Shown here piece after piece: positions 43,610 to 57,700 of a stretch of 64,000 nt of DNA. Origin of the DNA: Globisporangium splendens (lineage: Eukaryota > Oomycota > Peronosporomycetes > Pythiales > Pythiaceae); NCBI GenBank assembly GCA_006386115.1, contig VFIW01000049.1, positions 248,001-312,000 on the forward strand, given 5' to 3'. The notes beneath the pieces are model-generated. The model saw nothing but the letters and a program-made list of their open reading frames with translations, was not told where the DNA came from and made no database searches. Positions within the stretch are counted from its first letter, which is position 1; every line of letters starts with the position of its first letter. The position numbers and the translations under genes were made by a program.

Positions 43610-46378
43610 TCACACGACCATGTAGCCATCATTGGCGGTTGTCACCGACGATGGCGCTATTGCCACTCCGGACTGGGCATCCTGCGGCAACGTCAAGTTC
43701 GCAGACTGCTGCTGCTGCAATTGCGCGTCGTTGAGTCCTACCACAGTGGATGGCTGCAGCATCGCGGATGTCATCTCGTGGTCCTGCATCATCACATTCT
43801 GCATCGGAAGCGGCAGCGCCATCGGCAGTGCACTCGAATCCGCAAGGTCCATCGCGACAGGTTGCTGGTTTTGCACGAATTGGCCACCTATAGAGAGTGA
43901 TGGTGACCCTGGTTGATGCGCTGGCTGCACTGGGGATTGTGGGCTATTCACAGTACTTGCTGGTGGACTTGAGTGCAAGTAATTGATGTCGACGAGCTCG
44001 ACCTTCATCTTCTGCTTGGCGTGCAAGATACCTTCAAGCGCGAAGTCGATCATGGTCTGTCGGTAATCTGGCTTTTCCCAATTCAGCGACGATAAATCCG
44101 AGGCCAAAGTACCTGCTGCTGCTTCTGGGACCACAGCCGCGAGTCCTCCAACGAACTCCTGCAGCATCTTGTAGCGTCCATTCAGACATGACCATGCAAA
44201 CGACACGTCGGTCTCTCGCCCATGCTTCTTCAGCACGCCACTCAGAATCGGCTCGCGCTCGACAGCCACGATAAAATCTTCATACTCCTGTTGGATGCTT
44301 TTCACTTCGTCCTCGGAAAAAGTCTGCAGCAATCGCTGTTCTTGCGCGTACAACACCTTCAAGAAGGCTTCTTTGCCCATTTCAAACACACTGATCGGCA
44401 TCACACAAGGCGGATTCACGAGCACCCCAACGTCTTCGGCGCAATAGTGACGACCTTCCTGCGCGATGGTCGCTACGGCAGCGATCAAATCCACCACAAA
44501 ATGCGCAACGGATTTGGAAATGTGAAGTCGATCGACGCCACGAAGTGTGTCAAACATCTCAATTGCCAGCGGGCCGCCTTCGTTCTGAATAAACTGCTGG
44601 GAGTTCTGGTACGTGAGAAGGAACGAACCTGCGGCACATGCATCTTCTGTATCTCGAGTCTCCCACAGATCTCGTCGAGCACCGACCACATCAGCCATGA
44701 TCAGCGTCAACTTACACAATTCCTGCACCTGGTCACTCACGAGGTTCAAACTCGACTCCATGGCGAGCAGCTTCTTCAAGAAATACTCCACTTCTGCCAG
44801 CACACGGTGCGCGACAGCCACACAGACCCACCAGGACGCCGACGGCACAGACGACGGAGCCGTGGTCTGCAAATACGGAGTCACCGCAAGCCGGTGCTCA
44901 ATCAACCACTTCAAAGCTTGCATCAACTTGTCCGTGAACCCTCGTGAGGTCGCGTACATCGGCGTGATGTCTGGAATATCGGCAGTGTTGAACACGCCGT
45001 GATGATCCTGTCGCAACGTCGCAAGGATCGCAATGAGTTCATCGTAGAACGATTTCTGGCAAAACTCGGTGACAGCGTTCTTCACGACGAGCTCCAACTG
45101 ATGCACGCCGCACCAGATCAAATAGAAACCGGGCTTCGTAACGAGACTGGTCAAGCGTGCCGCAAGCCCTTGTTGGCTCCCGGTCATGCCTGTATTTCGT
45201 CCTGTGTTGGTGCCGCCATTGGTGGTTGTGCCTAGAAGCTTCGCCCGCCAATTGGAGTCCAGGATATTCAAACACTTTTCCAGTCGCTGAACGATGGCCG
45301 GCGCAGGATACTGGTCAAACGTCGGGAGCGTCATGATGTGGAAATCATGCAGTGATCCGTGCTGCCAGAGCCGAATACGAATGTCCAAATACGACGTCGA
45401 CTGGTGGATCGCAGCATCCGTGGCGATCGCGTACGACCACGACGAGCGCATCATTAGCGCGATCTTCTGGAGGTTGCTCGCCAGCACAGCGCGCACATAG
45501 TTCGCAATCTTGTGCTCCGACGCGCCACCGTAATACGCGAGCTTCGTCTCCTCCTTCGTGCACTGGATCATGCGCGACGCGAGCCGAAACGATGCACCAC
45601 AGGACACAAACTTGATCGCCAAGTCGTATAACCTCTGGTTCTTAATCACGATCTCGTAGTTCTCGCTTCCGTCTTTCTTCACAAACACGTCGAGCGCATG
45701 GGGCTTGCGGACACCTTCTTCGTCGCTCGGGTTGTAAAACATTTCACCGATCAGCAACTCGACGACGGCGCGTTCAATCTCAGACGCCGGAAGGCGCACT
45801 GGACCCACGCGTTGCGCAGTCAGGTCACCGTTGCCGTCGCCCTGGCTGTGCAACTGGTTCTGGTTGTGCGGGTTGTGCTGTTGCTGGTGCTGCTGCTGCG
45901 CCATCGCGAGCGAGTTCATCGTCGTCTCCTCAATGTGCGCGGCAAAGAACTTTTCCTTCTCGGGACCGGTCGCGTGCTCGTACTCGCTCCACTTCTGCTT
46001 GTGGTTGATCTCGAGATGGGACAAGTAGTGGTCGGCGCGGAAGGGCTGGCGGAAGTACTTGATGTTGGCCGTGGCTCGGCGCTTGCGCGTCGAGTCGCTG
46101 GCCGACTCCTTGCCGAACGCGACGCAGAACTTGCACATGACCGACTCGACCGTCGTGGTCTTGGCGTTGCGGCTGCACACCGAGAGCCCGTACTTGAGCG
46201 CGTGCTTCTCGTTGAACTTGAGCCCGCGGTCCTTGTGCTTCTTGAGCTTGTGCTGGTGATGGCTGTTGCCAGTGGACTCGTGGCTCGACGCGGACGCTGC
46301 GCCGACGCCGCCAGGTGTGCTGGGTGCGTGGACGCCGCTGCTGCTGCTCGGCGGGTGATCGCTGCGCGTGACCGTCAT
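43610..46378 (-). CDS. hAT-transposase-like (BED/hAT-derived) protein, intact
   Basis: Single exon, 922 residues, start chosen at MTVTRSD; the frame is open 25 codons upstream. A His/Ser/Lys-rich leader is followed by an N-terminal zinc-finger-like part (ESVMCKFCVAFGKE, ..HYLSHLEINH) that resembles BED fingers. The middle has long helical segments typical of hAT transposase cores: LDSNWRAKLLG, FYLIWCGVHQLELVVKNAV. The C-terminus has SCLNGRYKMLQEFVGGLAA, SLNWEKPDYRQTMIDFALEG and ILHAKQ, like the hAT dimerisation end. Related genes are common in oomycete genomes (general knowledge). No terminal inverted repeats or 8-bp target duplications were found nearby, and the frame is unbroken. It may therefore be domesticated rather than mobile. 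A Gln/His-rich insert (about 45830-45910) and a Gln/Met-rich tail suggest a regulatory protein. Confidence 0.65.
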   Translation of the reverse strand: MTVTRSDHPPSSSSGVHAPSTPGGVGAASASSHESTGNSHHQHKLKKHKDRGLKFNEKHALKYGLSVCSRNAKTTTVESVMCKFCVAFGKESASDSTRKRRATANIKYFRQPFRADHYLSHLEINHKQKWSEYEHATGPEKEKFFAAHIEETTMNSLAMAQQQHQQQHNPHNQNQLHSQGDGNGDLTAQRVGPVRLPASEIERAVVELLIGEMFYNPSDEEGVRKPHALDVFVKKDGSENYEIVIKNQRLYDLAIKFVSCGASFRLASRMIQCTKEETKLAYYGGASEHKIANYVRAVLASNLQKIALMMRSSWSYAIATDAAIHQSTSYLDIRIRLWQHGSLHDFHIMTLPTFDQYPAPAIVQRLEKCLNILDSNWRAKLLGTTTNGGTNTGRNTGMTGSQQGLAARLTSLVTKPGFYLIWCGVHQLELVVKNAVTEFCQKSFYDELIAILATLRQDHHGVFNTADIPDITPMYATSRGFTDKLMQALKWLIEHRLAVTPYLQTTAPSSVPSASWWVCVAVAHRVLAEVEYFLKKLLAMESSLNLVSDQVQELCKLTLIMADVVGARRDLWETRDTEDACAAGSFLLTYQNSQQFIQNEGGPLAIEMFDTLRGVDRLHISKSVAHFVVDLIAAVATIAQEGRHYCAEDVGVLVNPPCVMPISVFEMGKEAFLKVLYAQEQRLLQTFSEDEVKSIQQEYEDFIVAVEREPILSGVLKKHGRETDVSFAWSCLNGRYKMLQEFVGGLAAVVPEAAAGTLASDLSSLNWEKPDYRQTMIDFALEGILHAKQKMKVELVDINYLHSSPPASTVNSPQSPVQPAHQPGSPSLSIGGQFVQNQQPVAMDLADSSALPMALPLPMQNVMMQDHEMTSAMLQPSTVVGLNDAQLQQQQSANLTLPQDAQSGVAIAPSSVTTANDGYMVV

Positions 46379-47002
46379 CTTGAGTGGCCACCCCACTGCG
46401 CCAGTTAATATCAGTCGGTCGTTCGATTGGGAATTGGACGCAAACTGCCGCACACGCCGAATTTTGGAGACTGCCGTTTTGCTTCTTTTGGGTCGTTTGT
46501 CGAGGTTTTATTGGAAGAAGCGAGGTTCAATGGATTTTTCTTTTGGGTGGAAGGCGTCATCTTGGACAAACAGCAGAGTTGTAGGGGAAAAAATCGCCGA
46601 GGCTCGTAGGTTAAAAAGATGGGTTCAACACAGGTCCACACTTGCTAAAATCAGTACAATGCCATGTTGAAGACGGCAGGGTTGAGTTTGCTTCGCCTTG
46701 CAAGGTGAAGCGAAACGAGTAAATGGATCATTGGCTTCTGCGTCGTACGCGTTTGACCGAAGAGGCTTGATTGCAGACGTTAGAGTGAGCCACTTCAGCT
46801 TTGATCCGAATGGCCAATGAGATATGTGAAGCGTAATACCAACAAACGAACTGAGCGTATTTGTGCCAACGAGCATTCTGGTAAACAGGGTGGATGCTTT
46901 TCTTCCAACCAGAAAAACAGAAGATGCAGTTGTGGCACCAACCAAATAGAAAACACCGCAGCTTTGTACTGCTACGAATGCAATGCACAATGCACGAAAG
47001 GC
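46379..47002. other. Upstream region of the hAT-like gene, no firm gene
   Basis: Open frames on the minus strand (46625-47036) are rich in Cys, Ser and aromatic residues with no known domain. They might be a 3' exon of the small ORF at 47003-47221 through a 41-nt GT-AG intron (about 46964-47004). That is weak. Confidence 0.3.
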
Positions 47003-47221
47003 TCACGCGTACAGCCAACAGCACTGAGTCGTGCAAGAGCGCTTAGAGGTCTCGTTGGGGAGCTCCCAGCAGCGGCATGGTCGGCAGGAAACAGTGGCGC
47101 TTTGGGGGGACGATGCCCTTGTGTGGATTTGCCAAGCTGAAGAGGTGGTCACAACGACATTCTTCAAGAACACTATCACCATTGTAGCAATCACGACCAA
47201 GCTGGCCATTTCAAACTTCAT
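47003..47221 (-). CDS. Possible small secreted Cys-rich protein
   Basis: A 72-residue ORF starting MKFEMASLVVIATMVIVFLK, a plausible signal peptide or anchor. The remainder carries six Cys (CRPCRCW, CTTQCCW). A GTACGC donor near the end could splice to a further exon downstream. No homologue is recognised, and it lies just past the stop of the damaged polyubiquitin gene. Such ORFs can arise by chance, so this is tentative. Confidence 0.25.
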   Translation of the reverse strand: MKFEMASLVVIATMVIVFLKNVVVTTSSAWQIHTRASSPQSATVSCRPCRCWELPNETSKRSCTTQCCWLYA

Positions 47222-47273
47222 AATACTTTCATTCAGTTCTTAAATTCAGCTAGAGAGAGAAAAAAAAGCAAAC

Positions 47274-48887
<1,614 letters not shown>

Positions 48888-51548
48888 TTAACTCTGGCTG
48901 TTGCCGCCTGTGAACGTGAACGGCACCTTGGCGAAATTCTGCATGTTCTTCTTGAGACTCTCTGTCATGTCGCTCATCTTGCCCTCCATCTCGGCGATCT
49001 TGCCCGCGGGCTTGCGCTGCATGCCCAGCGTCTCCAAGTACACGACCTGCTCGCTCTTCTTCAGTCCCTTCATGTTCATGATGCTCTGGAAATCGTCCGC
49101 ATTGCCCTCGGGCCACATGATCTTGAAACTCTCCACGAGCATCTCGTTCGGCGTGCCAATGAGCTTGAGCACGTTCTCCACTTTCGCGATCTCCTGGGTC
49201 ACAAACTTGGTGTACCGTGCAGGAACCACGACGCCGGAAGAGCCTGAGGACGACGACGATAGCGACGAGTGCTCGTGGCCCAATGTCGGAAGCTGTAGGA
49301 AGAGGGTCTTGAGAGCATACACGTCCAGCAATAACTGCTGCGTCGCGACTTGATTCACCTTTCGACACTTCATCACAGCTTGCAGGATCTTGGGCACAAA
49401 CGATGCCGCAAATTTGTCGTAAAAGTTCGTAAAGTACAATCCAGACAGCATCTGACGGATCACTGGGACAAACGAGCGCAGCTTTTCACCAATCTGCATC
49501 ACGTATTCGCTTTCATCGCCCACAGCTTCCCAAGTCTGCCAATTCGCTTTCGACATCGCGCTCAAGTCGTCGTCGAGAAACGTTTCGAGACCAGCGACGA
49601 TGCATTTCATCGCTGCTGCGCCGACATCATGCAGAGTATCGATCTCTTGAGATAATTCAATCGATTCGCTGAATGCCTTGTCAATTTTGCCCCGAATCAC
49701 TTCTTCCAATGACGGCAACGTCTCCGCGCAATATTCCGCCGTGTTGATCACGAAACACAATTCTTCTTCTTGTTTCTCACCCAACTTTACTTTGAACGAG
49801 CTCAATCCATCCGTGTTCGTTGCACCTCCTCCTGGTGGAGCGGCTGGCAATTTCGCAAGCAGACGTTGAGCATACAAGTGGAGACACCGCTTAAATTCAT
49901 TGTGCAAGTCAAAGAACGTTTGACCGTTTGTCAGTGCGAGACATCGCTTGATCGAGTTGCGGATGTACGCAAACATGTGCACCGAGCTGGAAAACACTGG
50001 AAGCTGCCCATTCCGATCGACAATCTCGGAACTCATGACTTCGTGGATCATCTGCTCCATGTTCTTTCGCTCGAGCGCGACGTATGCGGTCATGAACGGA
50101 TCAAACGAGCGTGAGATGATGCCTCGAATCGTTGGCAAGTCTTCGTCTCCGCTAAAGAGCTCTCCGTTCTTCTCCATTTCGGCTTCCAAAGCCTTCCGTT
50201 CTGCTTCGCGCTTCCTTCGCCGATGCTTGCGTTTGATACCTTCAGCCGAATTCGGATCAATGAGTTGGCCATCTTCATCAAATTCATCTTCTTGCTCGAC
50301 ACCGCCAGGTGTAGATGCGCTTCCTTCGAATCGCTGAGCCACGTCGCGCTCAAACATCAGTGTTCGCTGAAGCGACTTGAGCAGCGTCGTGACATCCATT
50401 TCATCTGGAGATTGTGCACCGATTTGGGAAAGCAAGTGCGTCCGTGTGATTTCGCAAAACTGAATGCACATGCGTCTGCTCATGCGCCAGTGCTTGGGGA
50501 ACACCAAATCCATTCGCTCATCGATAACGGACAGGAGATGGTAAAACCAAGGGTAGCGTTTTTCAGCTTGCTGGAGCCCAGCACACTCTCCGCCTGCGCC
50601 AAAAAGCTTTTCATACGACACCAACTGCTCTTCGCAAAATGAGCGAATAAGCTTTCCACGAGTCGCTTTGCCAAGCGCGTCCACCACCGCGCATGCAGCC
50701 GACAGGTTGTTGAAAACTGCCTGGAGCTCTTCTTCCGTGGAAAAGTTCTCCTCAAGACTCTCGAGTGGGCCGATGGCACGGAAGTCGGCAAAGATTTGCG
50801 CGCTAATCTCTTCTTGAATGGTTCGAACCGTCGAGTGCAGCTCTACGATCTTGCTCACATTGGAGTAGCTATCGAAATGGGTAAACAACTGATTGACAGC
50901 TTCCAGCAAAGACGCAGCTTCACGGTAGTTTCTCTGCGACGACATGAACTCGAGCTGATCGACTGCATTGACGAGCATGTGCAACCGTTTCAATGCAGTA
51001 AGTGTGTTTTGCAAGTGGCGTTTCGCGTAATCGAGCTGCTTGATGTCTCGGCAAATCTCCTGCACCATCACTTCGGAGTGCTCTGCCTTTCCGCGGATAT
51101 CATGGATCTTGTGGAAGAGCTGCTTGACCGCCATTTTGGCTTCCTTCAGATCGGCGAGTGCCTGATGCGCTGCGAGACTCTGGTCTTGCGACGCTTGGGA
51201 GAGCGCATCGTCGAGCTGCTTCATGCGCACACGGAGTCGGCTCACGAACCCGCCAATGTCCGTCAAGCTCTGCTCATCAGGGAAATTCCGATTGATAAAC
51301 TCGCGCGCGTCAAACTCCGGTCGATCCAATACATCTTCTGATGGCAACACCTGGAACGCAACAAACCCAACAAAAATATCAGTCCGCATTCCTGTGCCCG
51401 CCTTTTCCATCCGTTATACCTTGGCGAGCGTGTCTTCGACGGTCCGCGGCAGCTTGGACGCGTTCCCCTGCTGGCTCCCCTTCTGCCCGAGCGGCTTCTT
51501 CTGCTGTGGGGTCTCAGTCTTCTTGCCGAAGCGCAGGATCGAGTCCAT
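48888..51548 (-). CDS. VPS53: VPS53, GARP/EARP tethering complex subunit
   Basis: Two exons, 51548-51420 and 51350-48888, joined in phase 0, about 863 residues. Exon 1 codes a basic leader (MDSILRFGKKTETPQQKKPL). Exon 2 opens with the VPS53 N-terminal domain: FDAREFINRNFPDEQSL, then DIGGFVSRLRVRMKQLDDAL, a LHKIHDIRGKAEHSEVMVQE-like helix and QLDYAKRHLQNTLTALKRLH. The conserved long-helix rod continues, followed by the C-terminal domain (ALVERKNM..., LKLIGTPNEMLVESFKIMWP). GARP tethers endosome-derived vesicles at the trans-Golgi. Length is near plant and animal VPS53. The frame is unbroken for 2.4 kb, in contrast to the genes on both sides. It is divergent from the C2 gene with 217 bp between starts. 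Confidence 0.93.
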
Positions 51549-51765
51549 CGCTGCCTGCTTGCGCTCCTTTTCGGCCCTTTTGACCTCTTCGAGATCGGTC
51601 AAATTTCTCCCCACACAAAATGTACACACACTCTGCATATCGAAACATTTGGATCATCAGTTTCTAACTTTTCTATATCTATTGGGAGTACCGTATTTTA
51701 CGTGGGAGTTGAAGTTGCTACCATCACTCTGGTTTCCCTTTGAAGCGGCGTCCACATTGACCAAG

Positions 51766-54700
51766 ATGCTGAAGAAGAAAAAACCCGAGGCGGCTGCCTC
51801 CGCGGGGAAGCGCTTCCTGCGCGTGCAGGCTGAGGGCGCGCAGGGCATCCACGGGAGCGACTCCAAGTTCTCTCTTGACGCCAAACCCGACCCGTACGTC
51901 GTGTTCGTGCTGGACAATGTGACCCACAAGTGGTAGGACCGCTGTACGCTGCGATGCAGAACAATGTGGTCTGTCAGTCGAGGATGTTCGCTTTGGAGTT
52001 TGCCGATGACAAATTCAAGAAGAGGAAAGATTCAGGCGAAGTGAAGCTAACGATTGCGCTCATCGAGGAAGATAAGCCGTTGAAGCAGCCTGCCGAACAG
52101 GCTGCAAAAGAGGCGCCTCCGATGCCAGTGCCAGCGCCAGTGCCAGCAGAAGCTCCGCCTCCTAAAGAGCCTACAGACTCGAGCGTTTTGTCGCTGACGG
52201 CAACGAATGCTAAGCAAGCCGAGCTCCCAGAAAATGGCGAAGTGTTGAAGCCTGTCGATGAGAAGAAACCAGCTGAAACGCAGTCTGCGTTGGACAGACA
52301 GCAGCAAGAGGTAAATCCACCTCCAGTTGTATCTTCTCCACCACCCGATTCGATTCCGAAATCACCAACAAGTGCAGTAGAAGGCAAGGGTAAAGCTGCT
52401 ACACCTCGACTGGACGCACTAGAGCACCAACCCACGAAGCTCAACAGCGATACAACCGAGCCGCAGAAAAGCGCTGTCGAGAGCACCGTCGTTGTGCTCC
52501 AAGCGGAGCCCACTTCGCAACCAGATCAGAAGCCAAGTCAGAATTTGGTCACTCCAGTTGCACAAGTACCTGCGACTGCTTCTATCGTGGAAGCAATGAA
52601 AGTTGAACTCGTTTCCGCGAGAAATCTAACACGGCCAGTTAGCTTTGGCGCAATTTTTGATCGAAGACCAGATCCTCTCGTCACACTCGAGTTCTACGGA
52701 ATGAAGAAGTCGTCTGTTGCACTAAAGGATGTTGATATCAAGAAGCCCGTCGTGTGGAATCAGGTGATGCTATCATTTGATCTTCCACACACTGCTACCA
52801 GCTCGTTGCAACGCAAAGGAGTCTCTCCGATGGACCTTATCATCCACGTGAAGGACGAGAATCTCCTCAAGCCTACTTATATGGGCGGGACGAAAGTTAG
52901 CCTTGCAGAATTTTTCCTTGATCGCGAGGAAAGTGGTTGATTTTGGAGATGAAAAGTTATCGAAGCGAAAGCAGTGTGGAGAGATAACCCTTCGTTTTCA
53001 CTTCATACTAGAAGCGCAAGCAGAAGCCCCTCTTCCCCAACCAGCTGCGGAAGCTCGAGTCGAAGGTACTGATACGAGTTCGATAGACTCTTCCGCAACA
53101 CCTAAACTTGAGACATCAGAACCTGGAGAAAGTCCGCAGTCTGCTGACCCAAGCAGGAGAAAAGCGATCACTTCTCCGCCGTTAGACACTCAACAAATAT
53201 CAAGCGACGTCAAAATGCTGTCAATTGAGGCACTCTGCGGTCGGAACTTGACGCACCCCAGCGCGCAAGCCAATCCAAAAGGCATCCTAAAAGCTCTTTT
53301 TGATCGCAAACCAGACCCGTACGTCACATTTGTGTTTGGAGGGCAGGCAAAGAAATGCCCACCACTGAAAGATGTCGATGTTGCGTTTTTCGAGTGGCGT
53401 AACGCTGTTCAAATTTTTGACATCACCCAAAAGCCCTATCCAAAGGAGCTAATTGTTCATGTACGTGACGAAGACGCTGTGGGAAAGGACTCATACATGG
53501 CAGGAGCGAAGATTTCGCTCGAGAATATGTGGGAAGCTACCGCCAGATCGTCAAACGCCGACGCTGAACTCGTGAAGGCATATCCTCTCACATTTATAGA
53601 TGAACAGCTCACGAAACAGAAGACATGTGGAGAAATTACTTTGCGCTTTCGGTGGGTGTATGCTGAGTCCCCACTTCCTCTTATTGAAAGTCTCCACCCG
53701 ACCGCAAATGACCTCAATCGCTTACGGTGTAAATCTCGATTATCTGAGCAATCAAAAGAAGCACACTTTTCTTTCCTTCGGCAAACACGATATGGAGACT
53801 CAGACCGATTCATTTCATCCGACAAAGGGCCAGTCAATTGGATGGAGGACTTGCTTCAATGTGATATATTCCAGTATGCAAATTGCAGCTGCGAAAGACA
53901 AAGACTCGCTGGAGGTCGAAGTCCAGCTTTTGCAGACATCAGGGAAAAAAGCAGCCAAATCCATTGGCAGCGTTCAACTGAACTTGTGGGGCCTCCTAAA
54001 CAATAGCAACTCAAGCGAAAGCCACCTCATCACTACACAAACGATGACCCTGGGCTGAACCGAAGTACGTGAAGCGGAAAGAAAATCCTGTCCGCTCGAT
54101 GCTCAAGACTCGCCCACTGGAAAATGCTGGAGCAAACCCAATCTGGAACGAATATTTACGCCTCGAGTACCGGCTTCCTCCACCAGCAACCGTTGCGTCA
54201 AATATTCCGATCGGAAAAGCTATAGAAGAAAAGAACCATGCACTCACTGAGACAACCCAAATGCTGCCGCCGCCGATCGTTCAAGTCGGGATATACGATA
54301 TTGAAGTTGTGAGTACTGTTCGATTCAATGTGTATCCTGGCTACCTGTTGATGTTCACTTTCGTTGCATTGGTCAATTTTGCTAGCCCGGAGAAAGGAAT
54401 GGCAGCAAGATTATTGGAAAGAGTGAAGTTCTGTTGAGCGCGTTCCTGTTGACAAGCGTTGATCCCTCGTTAGAGACTCAAAACGCGGTTGCCATGAAAA
54501 TCGATATTCATTTGAAGGACAAGAAGACTGGCGTGCTACATGTGCAAGGTATTTTTGAGCCCTTGGACGCGGAGAAAGGACCAGAGACAGACACCCAACA
54601 AGTCATGCTTAGCGATGTCTCTCGGCCTATTAGAAGGAACCTCAGCGCAAAAGCAAAAAATGCAAGAAATGCTTCGGATGCAGCAGCTGCGAATAGCACC

Positions 54701-57700
54701 GAGATAACGAGTCGGAAGCTTCTGCCTGGTCGACTTGAGATTCATCTTATCTCCGTTCGGCGCAGCGAACCGAATTCTGCAGACAATGCACTTGTAGCCC
54801 ATTTATGGCTAAACTCGAGCGTTCACAATCGCAAAGAGATGAATAGTAAAGGAGAACCGAGCAATTGCAGCGTCGATGGAGTACAAGGCGGCGATATTGT
54901 GTGGGATCGACAGGCTACCTTCTACGCAAAGGACATTTCGACGGAGCTGCTACGAGTGGAAGTTTTGACTCGAACGTAAGTTTTTCATGTCTTTTTTGTT
55001 GGAAAATGAGATCAGAAACTAACCCTCGTTTAGTGGTAACACTGTAGGTTCGTTGAAGCTCCCTCTTTCGGGTATTCAATCCTACGGCACTGGGCAGATG
55101 ATAAGGGACTCGCATCCGCTGATTGCTCCAGCCGTCGCAGTGAAATCTCCTTTGTTTCCAAAGTCAGCCCCACCACCGGCGAATACAATTATGATTGAGG
55201 TCGTTTTTTATCCCGACCAGGAACTATTTCAACCGTTGGAGACAAAGCTTGGCGAGCTAGAGGGTTCACAGGAGTCAGTTATGGTTCTGCGGTGTGGAAG
55301 ATTAGTCTTCAGTGAGGAAAAGAATAGCAAGCCACGCGTGAGCTGACCAGAAGCTACAATGTTGCAACAAAAGTCGACAGAGGCGGAAGTTGCATGCAAG
55401 TTCACGCTTATTGGGGGTGCCACGACAGCTGGAAGCAGTTGCAGTGCTTATCAGCAAAAGATTGCAGCACGTCACTGCTTTGTCGATTGGAACGAAGTTT
55501 TATTCCTCCAACTTGGCTGCTCGGCGCACAAGTTCATCCAGAAGTCAGCAGCAATGGGTGCTTGTCCGCTGCTTCGCATCGAGCTTATGATGAAACGAAA
55601 AAGCGGACGTTTCCCGGAACAGATCACGACATTTGAGATGTCGCTTGTCGGATTGTTCTATGCTGATCGAACAGAGAGAATATCGAAGTGGTGTGCGCTC
55701 TACAACGTTATCGAAGCGTCTCAGGCACTTCTGACTGGCGTTTTGGAGCTTGAGATAGTAACTGCACCTGCTGCATCTCTTCAAAGCATCCTACCAGATG
55801 CGGTTTTGGAAAGCGCGTCGTGCTTGAATGCCATACCTGGCGTACTCTGCATCCGCTTTATTGCGGGAAGAAACCTCATTGACGTTGACCCCAATGGAGA
55901 GCAAGACCCGTACGTTGTCGCAAAGATTGCACCATATTTTCCTGCGATTGGATCACTTTTGAATGCCTGTCAAACTGGTATTTCGATGAATGGAGGATGC
56001 CATCCGCAGTGGAACTCCCCCGTGTTTCATTTCCAAATTCGAGATCTTCGAACGGATTATGTTCGTATCGATGTAATCGACAGCAACGAAGAAGATCATC
56101 TCGCAGATGCATATGTTGGCGGTATTACCATTGCAGCCGCTTCCTTGTTCCCGGATGAGGCAGTATCGACGAAGATATTGAATGGCAAAACCAAGTGGCT
56201 CGAGGCGTGGCTGCCTATTTATCCGGTCCTCGAGAATGGGAAAACCGGGAATGACGACATATCTGGCGAAATCCGTGTGGATTATCGCTTCATATCCCAA
56301 AATTACTTCGATCATGCTGAAAATTTCGAGCAGAAAGCACTGCCCACGTCTCCGTACAAGCTGGAGTCGACTCGGGAGCAACTCGAGGCGGTTGGTCCCG
56401 GTAGATTCTACTCTCACGTTATTCGAGCAAGAAGGATATCATGCCAAAAAGGAATGCAACCTGGGGTGCGAGTATAATGCCAAGCCACTGGGGTTTCCAA
56501 AGTTACAAAGCCAGCGATCGGTTCGATTCAAGATCCCGTGTGGGACGAGCAAATTCTCGAGATTGAGTGGTCGGATCAAGTTCACGACGACTCGATATCG
56601 ATGGCGACGACCGTGTCAGTTGAAATCGTTGATTTGGCAGTGAGAACAGCGAACACAAACGCAATGGCTGTGATCACGTTCAGTTTTGTCAATCTGGACG
56701 CCTTTCTCTCGTATCCGACAGCAGCAAGCTACGCGTATCACGATCTCGGGACTAGTCGAGACAAAGAGCCACCGTCGTGTTTACTTATGGGCTGCCAGTT
56801 TGTTCCTAGAGGCAGGGAGAGCGAGGTCGTGCCATTTCAACGAAAACAACGAGACAGTTGCAAAAGTTCAAAGGGCCAACTTCATGTCACGATCGTGCAA
56901 AACAAGTACAATCTCCCCTTTTACTTCCGTCATATGGTGATGAACAAAAAGCAAATCGTGAGGTTCCGACTGCTAAGCGGTGGATACGATAAAGATAATC
57001 AAGTCGAGGTTCAAGAGCAGCACTTCAGCGTTCCTCACACTGCAATCGACAAGCTGCTTGAAAGTGATGGGGTGATCAATTGGTCTGAAGGAGCGTCAAG
57101 CGAAAATGGATCGTTATCCTCGAACGCTTTGCTGTTTGATTGTGCGGCTGTCTTGGAGTATCCTCAAGGCGTAGAATCGGCGAACGCTGTGGTTGTGAAT
57201 CCCACTTTAATCTGCCAGATTGCTCTTCAAGATTGTGATACCGACAGTGAACACATTGTGGGCGAGCTTGAGATTCCAATTTTTGACTTCATATTACTGG
57301 ATGGTCATTTGGCATGCTCTTGGCACCAATTTTCGGCGCCACCACCCAACTCTAAATCTACAGATACCTCGGTACCAGGTGCTCGCACAGTTGGAGAAAT
57401 TAAGCTAGAGATGCAATATCTACCAAGTCTCGCTCCAGAGAAGGTGGGAAAGCCTGCGCAGCCGACCAGCGACCTAGCAATCATATCTGTCGAGGTGAAA
57501 GAGGCTCGCAATCTGCCTATCTTACCTCACCAAGTTTGTCTCGTCGCGGTCGAAATGCTCAGCAGCAAAGCAGAAACAAAGCCTTGTACACCGAGCTCAA
57601 CCCAGGACAGCAATCCTGCAAGCCAAAAAGTGGTTTGGAATGAAATTCTAGAGTTTCCAGCTGCATCAGCGAAAAGTCAAATTGACGCCGACCTTTTAGT

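Noticed and set aside
55327..55385. A 45-nt phase-0 GT-AG intron removing the TGA at 55344
   Set aside because: Possible but shorter than every firm intron in the window; kept as a candidate stop, not modelled as an intron.
56430..56522. A 45-nt GT-AG intron that would remove the TAA at 56475
   Set aside because: The segment it would remove contains clear C2-domain coding sequence (CQATGVSKVT) between GVRV and DPVWDEQ, so the stop is more likely real or an error.
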